Shown in pieces: positions 10,201 through 22,916 of a stretch of 64,000 nt of DNA. The notes under the pieces are model-generated. The model was not told the origin of the DNA. It saw only the letters and a list, made by a program, of their open reading frames with translations, and searched no databases. Origin of the DNA: Epiperipatus broadwayi (Eukaryota; Onychophora; Udeonychophora; Euonychophora; Peripatidae); the NCBI GenBank assembly GCA_028023455.1, contig JAQFVV010000316.1, positions 60,001-124,000 on the forward strand. The letters run 5' to 3'. The position numbers were made by a program, and so were the translations under genes. Positions within the stretch are counted from its first letter, which is position 1. Each line of letters starts with the position of its first letter.

Positions 10201-12780
10201 TATATATATACAAATAAAATGTCCGTTAATTAAAAACTATTGTAATAATAATACAATAAAAAAAAATGTAATTGTAATTAACTATTATACACAGTCCATT
10301 ATATAATAGCTAATTATCGTTACATTTATTATTTTTATTGTTATATATATATATATATGCTAAATAATTTTTAATCAGCGATAATATAAAAATTGCAATC
10401 ATTCATAATACAGAGTAATCCTAAAGTGATTATAATATTTTGTAAAATATAAATTATATAAAAACATACCCTTGATTCATATGAAAAAACTATATATTTA
10501 AACAATCAGTTTTTATATGATAATAAATATCTTAAAGGGATCAATTGTTTTGAAGAAACACATGTTCCAGAATTTCAAGTATCATCATTTGAATTGTTTC
10601 AGTAGTATACTTCTGAAAATCAATTATAGTTTTAAACCTAATGCCCCCCCCCCCCACAAAAAATATAGTGTTATATCAGATGAATATTCTGCCATACTTG
10701 AGATCTTCTATGTACAATACAAAAAGTTAAAAAGCAATATATAATTTAATCCTGAAAGACTAGATCAAGAATATTATTTGAGCACATCAAGGTAAAAAGT
10801 TCCCCTAATTGTGACCACCAAAACAGAAAAAAATAAAAATCCATAAACTTTTGATTTATCATAATGAGCCACATTTAAATTTTGGGTATGTTTTAATCTT
10901 ATTGAAAAATTTCAATTGGTTTTTGGGTTGCCAAATACGATAGCTATGTTAATTATCCTAGGTATGGAACATAGCTTCAGCACTGAACAAAATTTATTAA
11001 TTATATTCATTTAATAAATGTGATTACTCCTGGTAGATAATGATTTTTTTGCAACACTTGAATATGATTACGACACTTTTTTAAAAATCATAACATGAAT
11101 TGTCAGGGGAAGTACTAATCGTGTAGGATGTTTCCAAATTGATAATTATAAATGCTCTTCAAATGTTTCTTGAACAGAATCAACTATTTTATGAGATCTT
11201 GGATGGTCAATTCTTTTTTTATCAAGCATATGTTCCAATTCTCATAAATTTATTTATGAATTTGTGAATATGTTTGTTATTAGGGCCTGCTTTATCTTAT
11301 TTTATGTCAAATGTTTCTCTAATTTCATTATGTAAACAGGTTTCGCAAATGCATCAATAAGGATATGGATCTGAAAGGGGGGGGGGTTGTGCAAAGAAAT
11401 TAAACATATGAATTAGGTGGATTTTTATTAAAATACAAATCTGTAAACAATGCATTTACTATTACACCAATATCATATATATTTTTAAATATCTCTTTGA
11501 ATAATCACTTTAGGAACACTATATATTTTATTTTAAAAAAAAGTTAAAAATGGTACCTTAAACTGAATAAATAATTAACTACAATATATGGTTCAAGTTC
11601 TTTATAAGCTCTATACACAATGTCTTCAAATCTGAAATAATAATTATTTCACACTTTAACTGACAATAATATGTAATTTGCATAAAAAATGCAAATATAA
11701 TAAAATAAACATTCAAAATGTATAACAATACATAATATATATATATATATATAAAAGAATGCAAATAAATTAACTCATAAAATATAATAAAATAAACATT
11801 CAAAATGTATAACAATATATATATATATATTGTGCCCTTTTCTATAGATCAGAAATAGTTAATCACAGTAAATTATTAAAAATTTTAAATTTCGGAATGT
11901 TCTTTTGATATGTTGATTATATTTTGATAATTATATCTTTAAAGTATAATTTGAAGCTAAATAAAATTCGTAGTGTATATAAAATTAAGATGAATCATTT
12001 AAAACAATTAAATAAAGCTAAAAATATTATTTCATATGGTTGCAAAAGTTGGCCATAATAAATAACTCAGCTATAAATATTTAAAAGTATGTTTAATAGT
12101 TCGTTTTTAATAGTATTAAACTGGTAGTTAAATTTATAATTAAGTAAATGTTATATTTAAATTTATAATCATATTTAATAATCATAATTAATATCATATA
12201 TTTTAAAAAATTAGTTTTATGGTGGTAAAAGTTATATCTAATTCTATATTTTCCAAATTGTCCTTCCAAATTTTTTTTTTATAATTGTATTGCTTTGTTT
12301 AATATAATAAAGTGTTGCAATTTTTATTAATCCAGACAGAGAAATAGATTGAAAATCGTCTGTCTCAAATTTATTAATCATGTGACTTATGTAATATAGA
12401 GTTACACACACATGCTTGTTTGAATTTAAATTAACAAAGTTTGAAATATTTTAAAATTGCATTATAGAGTTGGATAGAATTATCACCTAGCATAAAGCAA
12501 ATATTAAATATTAAGTTAACTATCGTATAACATGCTTAAATAATGTAATAAAGACGAATACAGATATAATAAAAATTAAATATTTTGTTTAAATAAAACT
12601 AGATAAATTGAATATTAAGAGTGGGATAAATATTAAAATATATTTTAAAGGTCATTTTAAATATTTAAATAATTTTAATAAAATAGTAATTGATTTAAGA
12701 TTAGTATTTTTAAATAATATTTGTAAGTTATATTACATCATACATTTTTATTTTAAAATTTAATTCTGCAAGTTTGCAAC
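10201..12780. other. AT-rich stretch with simple repeats, no gene
   Basis: Contains a PLE-3'-like word at about 10214-10250, a 12-C tract (10644-10655), a 10-G tract (11377-11386), TA microsatellites and the tandem duplication described separately. No coding exon is supported. Confidence 0.4.
11690..11830. repeat. Imperfect tandem duplication, ~87-bp period
   Basis: The unit containing aaataaacattcaaaatg occurs at about 11702 and again 87 bp later. Each copy ends in a TA microsatellite. The segment gcaaataaattaactcataa recurs at 16818, also next to a TA run, so this is part of a dispersed TA-flanked repeat. Confidence 0.65.
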
Positions 12781-12960
12781 ATATGCAAATTTGATCTCAA
12801 ACTAAAAGTGAGAATCAACCAATCAAATGATGTATTCTCTAGAATATAAATACGAATTGCATGGGGGGTATCGGGGGAGATTAATAATGTATTAGAGGAG
12901 ATTGAAATGTATTAAAGGAAGCTTAATAATATCAGAAGCTATCCAGGTGATTATAATTTT
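12780..12960 (+). promoter_or_regulatory. Possible promoter-like cluster
   Basis: An octamer atgcaaat (about 12784), an accaatca CCAAT-type word, an inverted ttctctagaat and a tataaata box (about 12843) are spaced as in a polymerase II promoter. A less AT-rich stretch follows and ends in a donor-like ccag-gtga near 12950. In DNA this AT-rich each element is expected by chance fairly often. I recognise no downstream exon. Confidence 0.25.
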
Positions 12961-15900
12961 AAATTTTATTATTTGGTCAATTTGTAGTGCTTTCTTATAA
13001 TTCATTTTATAAAAACTAATAGAATACTTTTAAAAAGAGAGTTTTAAAATAAAATATATTTAGGAACTTCGTTAAAATGATTTGCTAGTTTTAAAAGTTT
13101 ACTTGCCAGGATTATTTTATCTCGGTTTAATTCAGAATTTTGCAATATAAATGGATATACTACGAAATAAAATGTATATAAATTATAATAATATAAAAAT
13201 GTTTGGAATATTTATTGATACAGCTTTATTAATGCTTAACTGGAGAACTGTTCTAGTGCATAAAAACCACAGTACGGACATTATACGGATGCAGTGGAAA
13301 GCTATTTGCCGTCTAAAAAATATTGAGACGCATTATTTATAAGCTTATTCAAGATTTTTTAAAAAAGAATAAGATACTTATATCTTATGAATTGTTTCTA
13401 AAATATCATAATGAAAGGAATAAAATGTTTAGTCCTTTTTGAAGGAAACATTTCTTAAAAAAAATATTTTTGCAAGAATTAAAGAAGGGACTCAAGGAGG
13501 ATACAGTACTGAAGCGTTTTGATATTTAAAACTTCTAGTCTCAGAAGTATTAAAAACGCATTTTTAGAAATATTTGTTTAAAGAACTTTATTAAGAATAA
13601 AAACCTATATAAAAAAAAAGAATGAACATATAGTAGATGAATAAAAGATGCATCCATGAAAATACAAATATAGTACGTAAAAGTTTACCGGATAACTTAA
13701 ATTAAATTGAACGGAGTGATGCATCAGATAGCCGGCAGAGAATATTTAAGAAGTTCGTGAGATTAATTTTTAAACATTATGATTTTTAATAATTATCATT
13801 CTGAACAGTAAACCTAGGATTATTTTTCTTATAAAACTTTACTAAAATGGATTAATAATTAAGTTTTATTTTTAAAACTTTAACATGCTTTGAGAAGGAT
13901 ATTTTTTAAAAAAAAAACTCTAGAGAAAATAATAAACATTTTGGACTTATCATGAACTATTGTCAAGAAAATACGTAATTATAGTTTTTTGATTTATTTT
14001 ATTAACTTAGTTTAAGTGTAATAATTTTTTTTTATAAGATTAGAAAAACATAAACATCAAGTCAATAATAACATTAAAATTTTATAATAGAATAATCTAA
14101 TAATTTAGATAAGAATATTTGGATGAAGTGTATGGATGTATATTTTCTTTATGTATGCAATGCTCGGTATCTAGTGGATGAAGGAAGCCTACTGAACATG
14201 ATGACCAGATAAAGGTTATTTGGTAATGATAATGAATATTAATAATTTATAATGTATATTCTTTGTTTTCTTTTAGATTATCTATGAATAGTGAGAATGG
14301 AGTATAAATGTTTAATTATATGTAAAGACATTTTTTTATAACATTTTAAAAACATTATGAGATTAAGATTGATTTGAAAATATGCATACAATGATTTTTA
14401 TATTAGTGATATAATCCAACATAGTAACAAATATTTATGTGATTCTTTTAAAACTTTCATGTTATTGGATATTCAAATATTATCTGATTAGATTGTATAT
14501 GATTAAACATACAGAATTATGAAGTAAGCAAACTTTTCTTGTGGAACAATGAGATTGTTTTTAAAACTATCAGTGAATTTTATTTATGGTGTGGAAAATC
14601 TTGAGAAATACTTATGAGATAGTGGCTTGGAAGTACTTGGGTAGACAGGAAACCAAGATGATGTTTTAAAAATAGGATGTTATAAAGGATGTGAATAATA
14701 CTCATAGTCTTTGTGTAGATATCAGCATAGTTAACAAAGCCCTATGACTGGTACACATTTTATTTGGACAGTGTTTATATTCTTTAGATATTTGATGTTT
14801 TAAATAAAGCTGAAGGAATAGCTTTAGCATCGTTTATATATTGGAGGATATTAGACAGGCAAAGGTCATACCTCTATTTCTTGTTAATGCACTGTGCCAT
14901 GATTTTTTGTGATATATGTTATGAGTTATACTCTAGCTTTCTTCCTTAAATCCTATGCATCTATTTCGCTATCTATATTTCATGTAACTGCATCATTCAG
15001 TAAGATAATTTTGAAAAGAAATGGAAAATAATTTAGAGCTTAAGTTATGCTATCGTTTGTATGAGATTGGTTTATTTGATTAGAAGGAATAGAATTTTAT
15101 AACTTGAAATTGAAGGTCCAATGAATCTTAAAGGAAAGGAAAGAATCATAGAATATATTTTGAATTTATTTCGGGAATGAAATATAAAATTTTAGAATGG
15201 AGTATCTAAAACTAAGATATATTTTTTTAAAAAAATGGTAATAACTTTTGAATGCTTATTATGTTATTATTTTTAGAAAATTAAATATTGCATATTTTTA
15301 AAATACAATAGTACAAAGTAAATGATATAAAGAATAGGCATAGTATACTTTTTATTTATTGAATAACAAGAATATATCGATGATTACACTTATATCATAC
15401 TAAAGTAATGCTAAATAGGAATATGTTATGATTGGTAAACATCGTGTGATAAATGATATCCACTAAAATCTAGTAATGAATTTTTGGATAAATATTTTAT
15501 GTAACATCTTTGACACTGCAAGATGAAATTTGTTTTAATATTTTAAGAAATCCATACTCATTATAATGTTAATTTTGTTTTCGGTAGAATGTTTTTCCTA
15601 TGAATGTGTTTAAAGAAAATATAGCTAAATAATATTAAGGATGGAATATTTTTTTTAAATAAAATAAATAAATATATTTGTAATAAGTTAATCATAAAGA
15701 GAAACCAAATGGTTTCATTTTATTGTTGTTATCTCAAGTTTAAATAAAGATATAAAATAGGTATAAATTATTTTATAACCCAGTAAATAAAAATGTAAAG
15801 TATATAATAAGGATATCCACTGTAAATAATGTACATAAATTGTTTATTTTATTTTGTTGTTAGTAATAAACTTTGTTAAAATTTGTTTTCAAAAATTTTT

Positions 15901-16960
15901 GTGTCTGGAATTTTATTTTTCCATTATACTGCATGAGAACACAATATATCCATAATAATAAAAACAAACATATAATTTTGCACAAAAGATAAATAAAGAA
16001 TTATTTTAAGAATTCGAATATTTATTGGTATTCATTTAATTAAGTAATCATAATTTTACATTATCTTATTGGTCATAAATTAGTTAACATAATAGTACAT
16101 TGAATCATATCCTATCAGTTGCCACACACTTTTGTTTGTTAGATTATCAAATGCTACCATGTATTTATTATATTCTTATATGAAGATAAAAGATTATATT
16201 AATTTATTTTATTATTTTATTATGGTAATAAAAATATGGTGAAAAGAAAAGATATACAGAATTAGTTATACAATGAAGAATATTATTATTTATTATTATT
16301 AGTTTAAGTGTAGTAGATTATGACATAAAAATCCCTTCTCATATTTTACTACCGTAGTTTTAATTAACTTAGAATAAATTTATGAACCTGAGATTTTATA
16401 AAGCTAAATTATTATGAATAGAAGATTAAGATTTAATTATTAGTTTAATCTTAATGAGTAGAAGTTATTAAAGTCGTAAGAATACTATAAGCTTATTTAT
16501 TTAAAATAGTAATAGGGGGATAGTGTTCTTATGCCATTGAGGTAGTATCCTGTAGGATATTGGCTCAATGTAATCTATCTTGTCACCTGTATTTTCACTT
16601 CAAGTCTCATGAAAATATTAAATATTTATTTAATTTATTTTTTATAAACTGAACCTTATTCGTATTTGAAATTTGAGCTAGTGAAACATTTAATTTTAAT
16701 GCTGAATATTTTATTTGTTAATTATTAACTGAGCTAGAACCCGTTTTATTCAATATCATATACTTATCCGGAAGTGAAGGTGCAAACGCGTCAGGTTAGA
16801 ATATATATATATAAAAATGCAAATAAATTAACTCATAAAACTGAAGAACATCATCATGATTAAATAAGCAGTTAACAGAGAGACCCCAAAATAATCAGAA
16901 TTTTATAATAAAAGATTGTATATTTAGTTTGAGGTGTTACTAATTGAATCCCTTTCAAAG
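12961..16960. other. Long AT-rich stretch, no gene or repeat recognised
   Basis: About 4 kb with unusually few recognisable transposons. Only short chance frames occur, and nothing matches a family I know. A TA-microsatellite repeat shared with 11.7 kb lies at 16800-16845. Confidence 0.35.
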
Positions 16961-17139
16961 TCATCATTATCAATCCATTGCAGGATGAAGGTTTCTCCAA
17001 GTTCAATCCATTTTCTCTGATCTTTAGCTTCTCTTTTCCACATCATCCCTGCACACTTTCTTATTTCATCCATCCATCTCACATGTGGTCTCTTTCTGGG
17101 TCTTTTACCATTTCTTGGAATCCAGTTTAAGATTCAAAG
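16961..17139 (-). pseudogene. LINE ORF2 C-terminus (RTE/Jockey-like), copy 1
   Basis: The minus strand is open for ~58 codons: LNWIPRNGKRPRKRPHVRW, then MDEIRKCAGMMWKREAKD, then KWIELGETFILQWIDNDD. This is the typical C-terminal tail of LINE ORF2 proteins (W-x-P-R-x-G-K-R-x-x-G-R-P ... W-x-D-D-I-x-K ... W-x-x-x-A-x-D-R ... L-G-E-A-F-x-Q-Q-W). It is severely 5'-truncated, has no internal stop, and is the best-preserved of the four copies here. A mariner relic abuts it on the right. Confidence 0.85.
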
Positions 17140-17149
17140 CACAGTCCAT

Positions 17150-17945
17150 TTAATATAATATACCAGTCTAAAAGTGTTTTCACTTATTGAAGTAATCAGG
17201 AAACTCGTGCAAAGTGATTTCTTTCAATGTGTGCACCATTTTTAAGTCTTCAAAAAAAAAAAAATTGAGGCATTTTTTATTTGAGAGAATGAAAAAAGTC
17301 ACCAAGAGTAAGATCAAGGGAATAGAGCTGATGGATAAGCTGGGTCATGCTTAATTAAATTAAAAATTGTTTCATAGCCATGACTTTGTGCTGACGTGTT
17401 GTTGTGGCAAAGCTTGCCTTTCCATTAGCCAAAAATTGTGATGTTTTTGTTTTACTGCATCATGCAAACTTTTCAGAACTTTTAGATTTTAAATGCCTGG
17501 TCATTATGACAAATTCTGAATGAACAATGCCATTTGTAATCACCCCCCAATGAGCACCATCTTGACATTGGACTCTACTCTACTCATCACCTTTTTTTGG
17601 AAAATGGTAAATTTGATATTTTAATTAAACCACTTGCAAACTTGTGTCTTTCCCAGAAATAGCTTGCTTGTAAGCTGTTTCGAGCATTACCACTGCTTTC
17701 CTGTTGTTCCAACCTTTCATCCATTACAAAAATCAACAAATGAATGAGACACCATTAAAAAAACATTTACTATGCTGCAACATGACTTCATTCAATAACA
17801 GCAGATGGCAGGTAGATGCAGGAGGAAAAGCTTCAAAAAGTATCTAATGGTAGAAATATCTACTACAATTCCTTCACCCTGCAAAAAACAATTCCGGTTA
17901 TTTTTGGATACCCCCTCGCAATGTCTTCATACAATAGTGTAGTAA
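17150..17945 (-). pseudogene. Mariner-type transposase relic
   Basis: Minus-strand translation gives mariner-like blocks interrupted by stops and frameshifts: NGIVHSEFV (compare family NGIVHxEFxP), QFLANGKASFATTTRQHK, LYSLDLTLGDFF (compare the catalytic-region PYSPDLAPxDFxLF) and, near the C-terminus, TLHEFPDYFNK. The expected P and A residues around the third catalytic Asp are altered. Near 17910 a ggttatttttggatacccc word resembles a mariner terminus. The element is dead. The exact subfamily is not determined. Confidence 0.6.
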
Positions 17946-18460
17946 AACAAGAAAAAAAGCTTGTACATTTAAACCTAAATTGTGAGTGTGGTGAAATTTA
18001 GGTAATGCCTGCAGAATGTCCAATCACCTTTCCTTAAAGCTCATTTGGTTTAGAAATCTAAACTTTTTCATTTTTATATTCTTGCAATCCATTGGCTGTT
18101 TATTGTGGCTTTCTTGAGATTTAAATTCTAACTCAAAATTTTAATATAAAGTCCCGAGTTGAAGAAGCGCAAATGGGAATTTCAGGATTGCTATATTATT
18201 ATTGTTAAATTTCTATATTATAAAAACTTAATATTTGTATAATATAAAGAATAAACTTTTAAAAAATACTACTGTTTGTTTATGCTGTAATAAAGCAGTA
18301 ACCATAAAAACAATGATTTAATGCAGTTATTTATTATATAAAAATCAAATTATACAACATTACTCATATGTAATGATTAGGATGATAATGTCCTAGCATT
18401 AAGTGTATTAAAACTTCATCTTCTAGTATTAAAATACTTCTACTAACAAATGAAAAATTT

Positions 18461-18554
18461 GTCCAAGCATTGGAGGTCTAGTGGTTAGCATAGCTGCCTT
18501 CCAAGCAGCTGGCCTGGACTCACTTCCCGGTCAATGCTTTGACATATAAAAAAA
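18461..18554 (+). repeat. tRNA-Gly-derived SINE
   Basis: The head folds as tRNA-Gly. The acceptor arms gcattgg and ccaatgc pair, and the anticodon arm is gctgc-cttccaa-gcagc (anticodon TCC). The A box lies around ggtctagtggttagc, with a cttcccgg T-arm. The tail tttgacatat ends in A's. Target duplications aacaaatgaaaaat (18445-18458 and 18555-18568) are perfect. Confidence 0.9.
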
Positions 18555-19369
18555 AACAAATGAAAAATAAAAGCACTTAATAATTAAAAAAAATAAAAAT
18601 AAAAGCACTTTTATTTGATATCCACAATCTTATGTAAATAACAGACCAAATAATGAATCACAAATCAGAGTACATTTCAGCAGCCTTATTCAAACTGACT
18701 GCATAAATATCTTTACTAATTAGAAGATTCATCCTAATAAGTATCATTGTCTAATCCATATATGATCATGAATGCCAGATAAAAGTGGATTCATTTTTTA
18801 CCTGTTATACAAATTACTCAGATATCTGACATTGCATTATTATAAGACGTGCTAGAAGGTTTATCACTTCAATTACTATTATTTATTAAATATATATAAT
18901 ACTAAATTAATTTTTTGTTGTATATTTTAGCCCTCAATTGATTATTTTATGTACATTATTATTCACAAAAAGTTAGTATATAAACAAATCAATATTAGTA
19001 AAAAAATAGGAAAAAACATAGAGGATTAACTATAAAATACATAAGCATATATAATATCCAACTAATAATAAATATATAAATAAGACTATAGATGTTATAC
19101 AGTAAAACAAATATATTTTTGTAAATATATGCATAATTCTCCTGTTCCTATAAGTAAAAATAAATTTGAAATGAATTAAAATAGATTATTATTTATATAA
19201 TTGCGCATGTGAGCAGCAATAAATGAATGTGTTTAAAACACAAAATAATTGTCAAAGGTTGAAAATACTTAAAAGTATAACAACATAACTACATCTTGCT
19301 TACTGCTGCTAAGAACAGTTCAATTCAGAAATGTAAATCTTATTTATCAATATTCATAAGTATGTATAT

Positions 19370-19662
19370 AACCACTAAACATCACATGATCACCATTTCT
19401 TACGCTTGCTCATAACTGTTATTAAAACAGGCAAAACTCTTCTTACAGTAGTGCCACTCAGGGCAAGCCAGAGTAATCAATGGATGCCAGAAGGCTCAGA
19501 TCCAAGGTTCCTCACTGATGAAAGCCACAAGCTAGAAACTAGTCTGGGGATATTGGATGAGTAGGCACTAGATAGGGATTTTATGCACAAGCCTTCTGGC
19601 ATCCATCAATTATTCTGGCTTGCCCTGAGTGGCACTACTGTAAGGAGAGTTTTGCTTGTTTT
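19370..19662. mobile_element. Family A fold-back element (A3) with hammerhead
   Basis: A left minus-strand arm (caaaactcttcttacag ... gccagaaggct) joins a right plus-strand arm carrying the ribozyme and the complementary end. Flanks aagtatgtatat (19358-19369) and aagtatgaatat (19663-19674) are a 12-bp target duplication with one mismatch. It encodes no protein. Confidence 0.85.
19500..19558 (+). ncRNA. Type I hammerhead ribozyme (A3)
   Basis: All core bases are present: ctgatga, gaaa and gtc. Stem I has two helices, tcctca/tgggga and atccaa/ttggat, separated by a small internal loop. Stem II is agc/gct with loop cacaa. Stem III is the palindrome actagt, giving at most two pairs and a two-base loop. 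The predicted cut follows gtc. It is the most complete plus-strand family A copy. Confidence 0.85.
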
Positions 19663-19718
19663 AAGTATGAATATGTGTACATTAATACCTGAAAATTTGT
19701 GATTATATTTTGTTTGTA

Positions 19719-20000
19719 ATTACATGTTGGACTATTTGCATGATTTAACATTAATTATTAACCGTCTTTAGAAAAATTCAAACTTTATTTAAATTTTTCA
19801 AATATCTTTAGCTGTTAATAATAGGAGAAACATTAGTATATAACACAACATTCTGAATAGTTTATTTTCCTCTATTCTTCAGGGGTTATTGGTATAACCA
19901 GTGATATTATTAACACATTGAAGCCAGGGACTTTTAGATTTATAAATATTGAATTTAAGGTGATGTTCTAACAATTAGGCTACTGTGTGAATAATTATAG
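19719..20000. repeat. Family C repeat, worn copy (C4)
   Basis: Matches the copy at 51479: ttggactatttgcatgattt, then the aaactttatttaaatttt region, then ctctattcttcaggggttatt and ataaatattgaatttaag. Ends are not clear. No coding potential. Confidence 0.55.
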
Positions 20001-20115
20001 ATATTATAAGAAGCATCTAGTGCAAATAAAGTATTGATATTTAATAACTATCAATTAAAAATATTGCATGTATAGTTGTCAAATTTTTAAATAATATTAA
20101 TTAAACATATCATAC

Positions 20116-20208
20116 CTTGCAATTTCCTGAACAAGCTGAATTGCCTCTTTTTCTTTGAGAAGAGAAGTATCCACATTTAAAGGTGATAAATCAAAATTCC
20201 TTTCTAGA
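20116..20208 (-). CDS. RARS2: RARS2-like arginyl-tRNA synthetase, exon (most 3' seen)
   Basis: The 93-nt exon reads (S)LERNFDLSPLNVDTSLLKEK then EAIQLVQEIA(R). It is bounded by an ag acceptor (ct at 20209-20210) and a gtatg donor (catac at 20111-20115). It starts with one base completing the split Ser codon from the exon at 22917 and ends with two bases of the next codon. It corresponds to the first helices of the DALR anticodon-binding domain (family pattern: HARL-S-L-E ... E-P-E-A-x-x-L-x-x-x-L-x-x-F). Mitochondrial ArgRS charges mitochondrial tRNA-Arg with arginine in the matrix. The following exon(s) were not found to the left. Confidence 0.85.
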
Positions 20209-20608
20209 CTATTATAAAAAAATATCAATAAGTCATAAAATTAATAATTATAAAAAATATAATTTGTAATAACAGCAAAAGAACCTACTTAATTCTCTAT
20301 TTAATTAGAAAGCTAATATCAATCTAAAATAGATGAAGATAGTAGAATGATCTTCAGATTTGTATCAGTAGATATAAATTACTTTTCGACACCATGGATA
20401 ATCTTTTTTTATTTTTTTATAGATATAGATGTATTTAATAATAATAATAATAAAAGACTAAATCAGGAATTCATGTGGCATTTACGCATTGAAAGAGATA
20501 AGTTGAGTGTCCATTCAGTAACTTTTAATTTCGAATTCATCACTATACCAGTGCAATAAAGTGCTCAACCCCCCCCCCTTTAAAGTCTTCAAACAACATT
20601 CAAATTGA

Positions 20609-20854
20609 TGTGATATGTTGGACTATTTCCATTATCTATGAGTGAATGTTGAACGTATAGAAAATTTTAAACTTTCCAAACACAAACAACTTGTTAGTAA
20701 TATCACACAAATATACAACACAGGTTAGTAATTACACAAGATTTCGAGTAGTATTATTCTCCACTCTTCTATACATTCAACATTCACTCACAGATGATGG
20801 AAACAGTCCAACATATCACATCTAATAATATACCACCATTACAAACCTTCAGAC
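20609..20854. mobile_element. Family C fold-back element (C1)
   Basis: The outer arms are inverted repeats: gatatgttggactatttcc ... tgagtgaatgttgaa at the left, and ttcaacattcactca ... ggaaacagtccaacatatc at the right. A perfect 13-bp target duplication acattcaaattga lies at 20596-20608 and 20855-20867. The 246-bp unit encodes no protein. A 10-C tract lies just upstream at 20569-20578. Confidence 0.85.
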
Positions 20855-21514
20855 ACATTCAAATTGAATCTCAAGTTTGACTTTGCCTATTTTAAAAAAG
20901 GGAATTACTAAAATGCAGTACTTGCAGATGAGTTTATTTCCAAAAAAAACAAACAAAAAAAAAAAAAAACAACAAAAAACAATAGCATTTTCCATAATTA
21001 ATATAGGTTCTATTATAATTACTAATACTATGATGTCTAACATGTGATCTATTTCTCTCTCATCATCATTATTATTATTACATACACAATATTTGTACTG
21101 TATTTGGATTTTGTAGATTTCTTTACATATGTCTTCAAGTATTGCATCCTATATTACATATTTATCCGCTCATATATAATGAATAACTTCTGGACTAATC
21201 AGACTATGGTAGAGAGTCAGAGAATAAAACTGTAATTTAAACAATTCTGATCTTCATTTTTAAAGATAGGTCCCAACATCTAAAAATTCCTTCTGCAGTT
21301 TTTATTGCAATCCTACCGAGAGTTAGACTTCACTGCAATGAATCTCTTGATTATTAGATCTTTTAATAATCGATGAATGATCCAAGGGTATTGACCATTT
21401 TTATACTTTTTACTACCCTCATGTAGTTTAGCACAGCAGTAGAGGAGTTAAAGATTGATGCGATGCTCAATTTACCACTTCTAATCCACATCATATGACC
21501 TTTCAACCAATCAA

Positions 21515-21950
21515 CCATTCAATTATTATTTTTTATGCCTTCATTAATAATTTTAAAGGAAATTGATGTCACTGTCTTTCTAATCTGTCTTCATATTCCT
21601 ACATTTTCATTCTGTTCTTTAAATTTTCTAATAAGGTTTGTGGTCTTTTATATTTTCAGCTATGAGTATAACATCACCAGCTTAACTAATATTATTTCTA
21701 TTAATCCTAAATATATCCATTATTTATTTTTCATCCAATTTGTCTTCCCTCATTATATATTTGGAAAAGGTTGTCTAAACAGGATGGCAATACTCAATCA
21801 TGCCTAACCCCTTTGCAATGTGAAACTAATCCCTTTCATTTTAGCTTATTTTAACTATAGTTTCACATATAGTTTTCATAAGAAGAATCAAATGTTTTGA
21901 CATACCAATTTCCTAACAACATTGCATAATTTAGTAGAGGTAACTGAATC
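21515..21950 (-). pseudogene. LINE reverse-transcriptase fragment
   Basis: On the minus strand a degenerate RT reads KGVR at about 21820 (family G-V-R-Q-G-C-x-L-S-P) and, about 130 bases on, AGDVILIA followed by ENIKDHK (family Y-A-D-D-x-x-L-x-A-E-S-x-x-D-L). The first catalytic Asp of the YADD box reads G. Multiple stops make it a pseudogene. It may belong to the same LINE as the C-terminal tails elsewhere, but there is no overlap to prove it. Confidence 0.45.
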
Positions 21951-22267
21951 AGGTCTTGTATAGTAACTTCTTCAACTACCACTGATTATTTCATCCTACA
22001 AGCATATAATTCCCTTATTGTGCCATGATGTTAATAAAAACAGGCATAGAGTAATTGAGTGCTCAGAACTTCTTCCTTATTCATATATTAAAAGCAATCT
22101 GGGATCAATATTATAGTAATAGTTTTGTGAATGATGTAGAATTTTTGATAATCAAAAATGTTGATCATCAACAATTATTAAAATTTCAGTTAAAGTTTCT
22201 TTACAGAAGGCATATTCCATGCATGTTTATTTTGAAAATTAACTCTGACATACAATATACAAATATT

Positions 22268-22690
22268 ATAATAGTAACGTAACTTACTCCACTCTCACGT
22301 GCGCTTTACAGATCAAATGAATTATAATGAATACTCTTCTTTCTAAACACAAGATAAAGTCTTTTTAAAAAATAGAATGGATCACTCTATCCTTTTCACC
22401 TAAACTATATGTATAGGCAAATCTGAAGCATTTGGAACTGAGAGCGTGAAGATTTAAAGTGATTAATTAAATCTTCATGCTCTCAGTTCCAAATGCTTCA
22501 GATTTGCCTATACATATAATTTAGGTGAAAAGGATAGAGTGATCCATTCTATCTTTTAAAAATACTTTATCTTGTGTTTGGAAAGAAGAGTATTCATTAT
22601 AATTCCTTCGATCTGTAAAGTGCATGTGCAGTGGAGTAAGCTACGTTATTAATATAATTTATAAAAACATCGTGCTATATAAATTAAATA
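22268..22690. mobile_element. Family D long palindrome (D1)
   Basis: A ~175-bp arm (cttactccactctcac ... tctatccttttcacctaaac ... gcaaatctgaagcatttgg) is followed by a short spacer aagtgattaatt and its near-perfect inverted complement. A non-palindromic tail, tttataaaaacatcgtgcta, matches the tail of D2 at 34.3 kb. No coding potential. The transcript would form a very long hairpin. Confidence 0.85.
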
Positions 22691-22916
22691 TTTAAATATA
22701 CATAGATATAAAATTACTTATATCACAGCAACTTAAAATATATACATAAAAATGATAAGCTTTCAATTAAAAACAGATATCATATATATGAAAAAAGCAT
22801 GCTTGAAATTATGAAAGAAAAAAAAAGACAAAATAGAAATAAAATGGTTTAGGTTAGTCAAGTGAAGTAAAAAATCCCACTCAAATTATATAGATTAAAC
22901 TGATTTGTAAACTGAC

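Noticed and set aside
18461-18554. A functional tRNA-Gly gene
   Set aside because: It ends in a gacatat tail plus A's and is framed by a 14-bp target duplication, so it is a SINE insertion rather than a tRNA gene.
20771-20815. A hammerhead in family C (cagatgatggaaacagtcc)
   Set aside because: The order gatga...gaaac...gtc is suggestive, but the ctgaNga core is broken, stem II is missing and the flanks do not form stem I.
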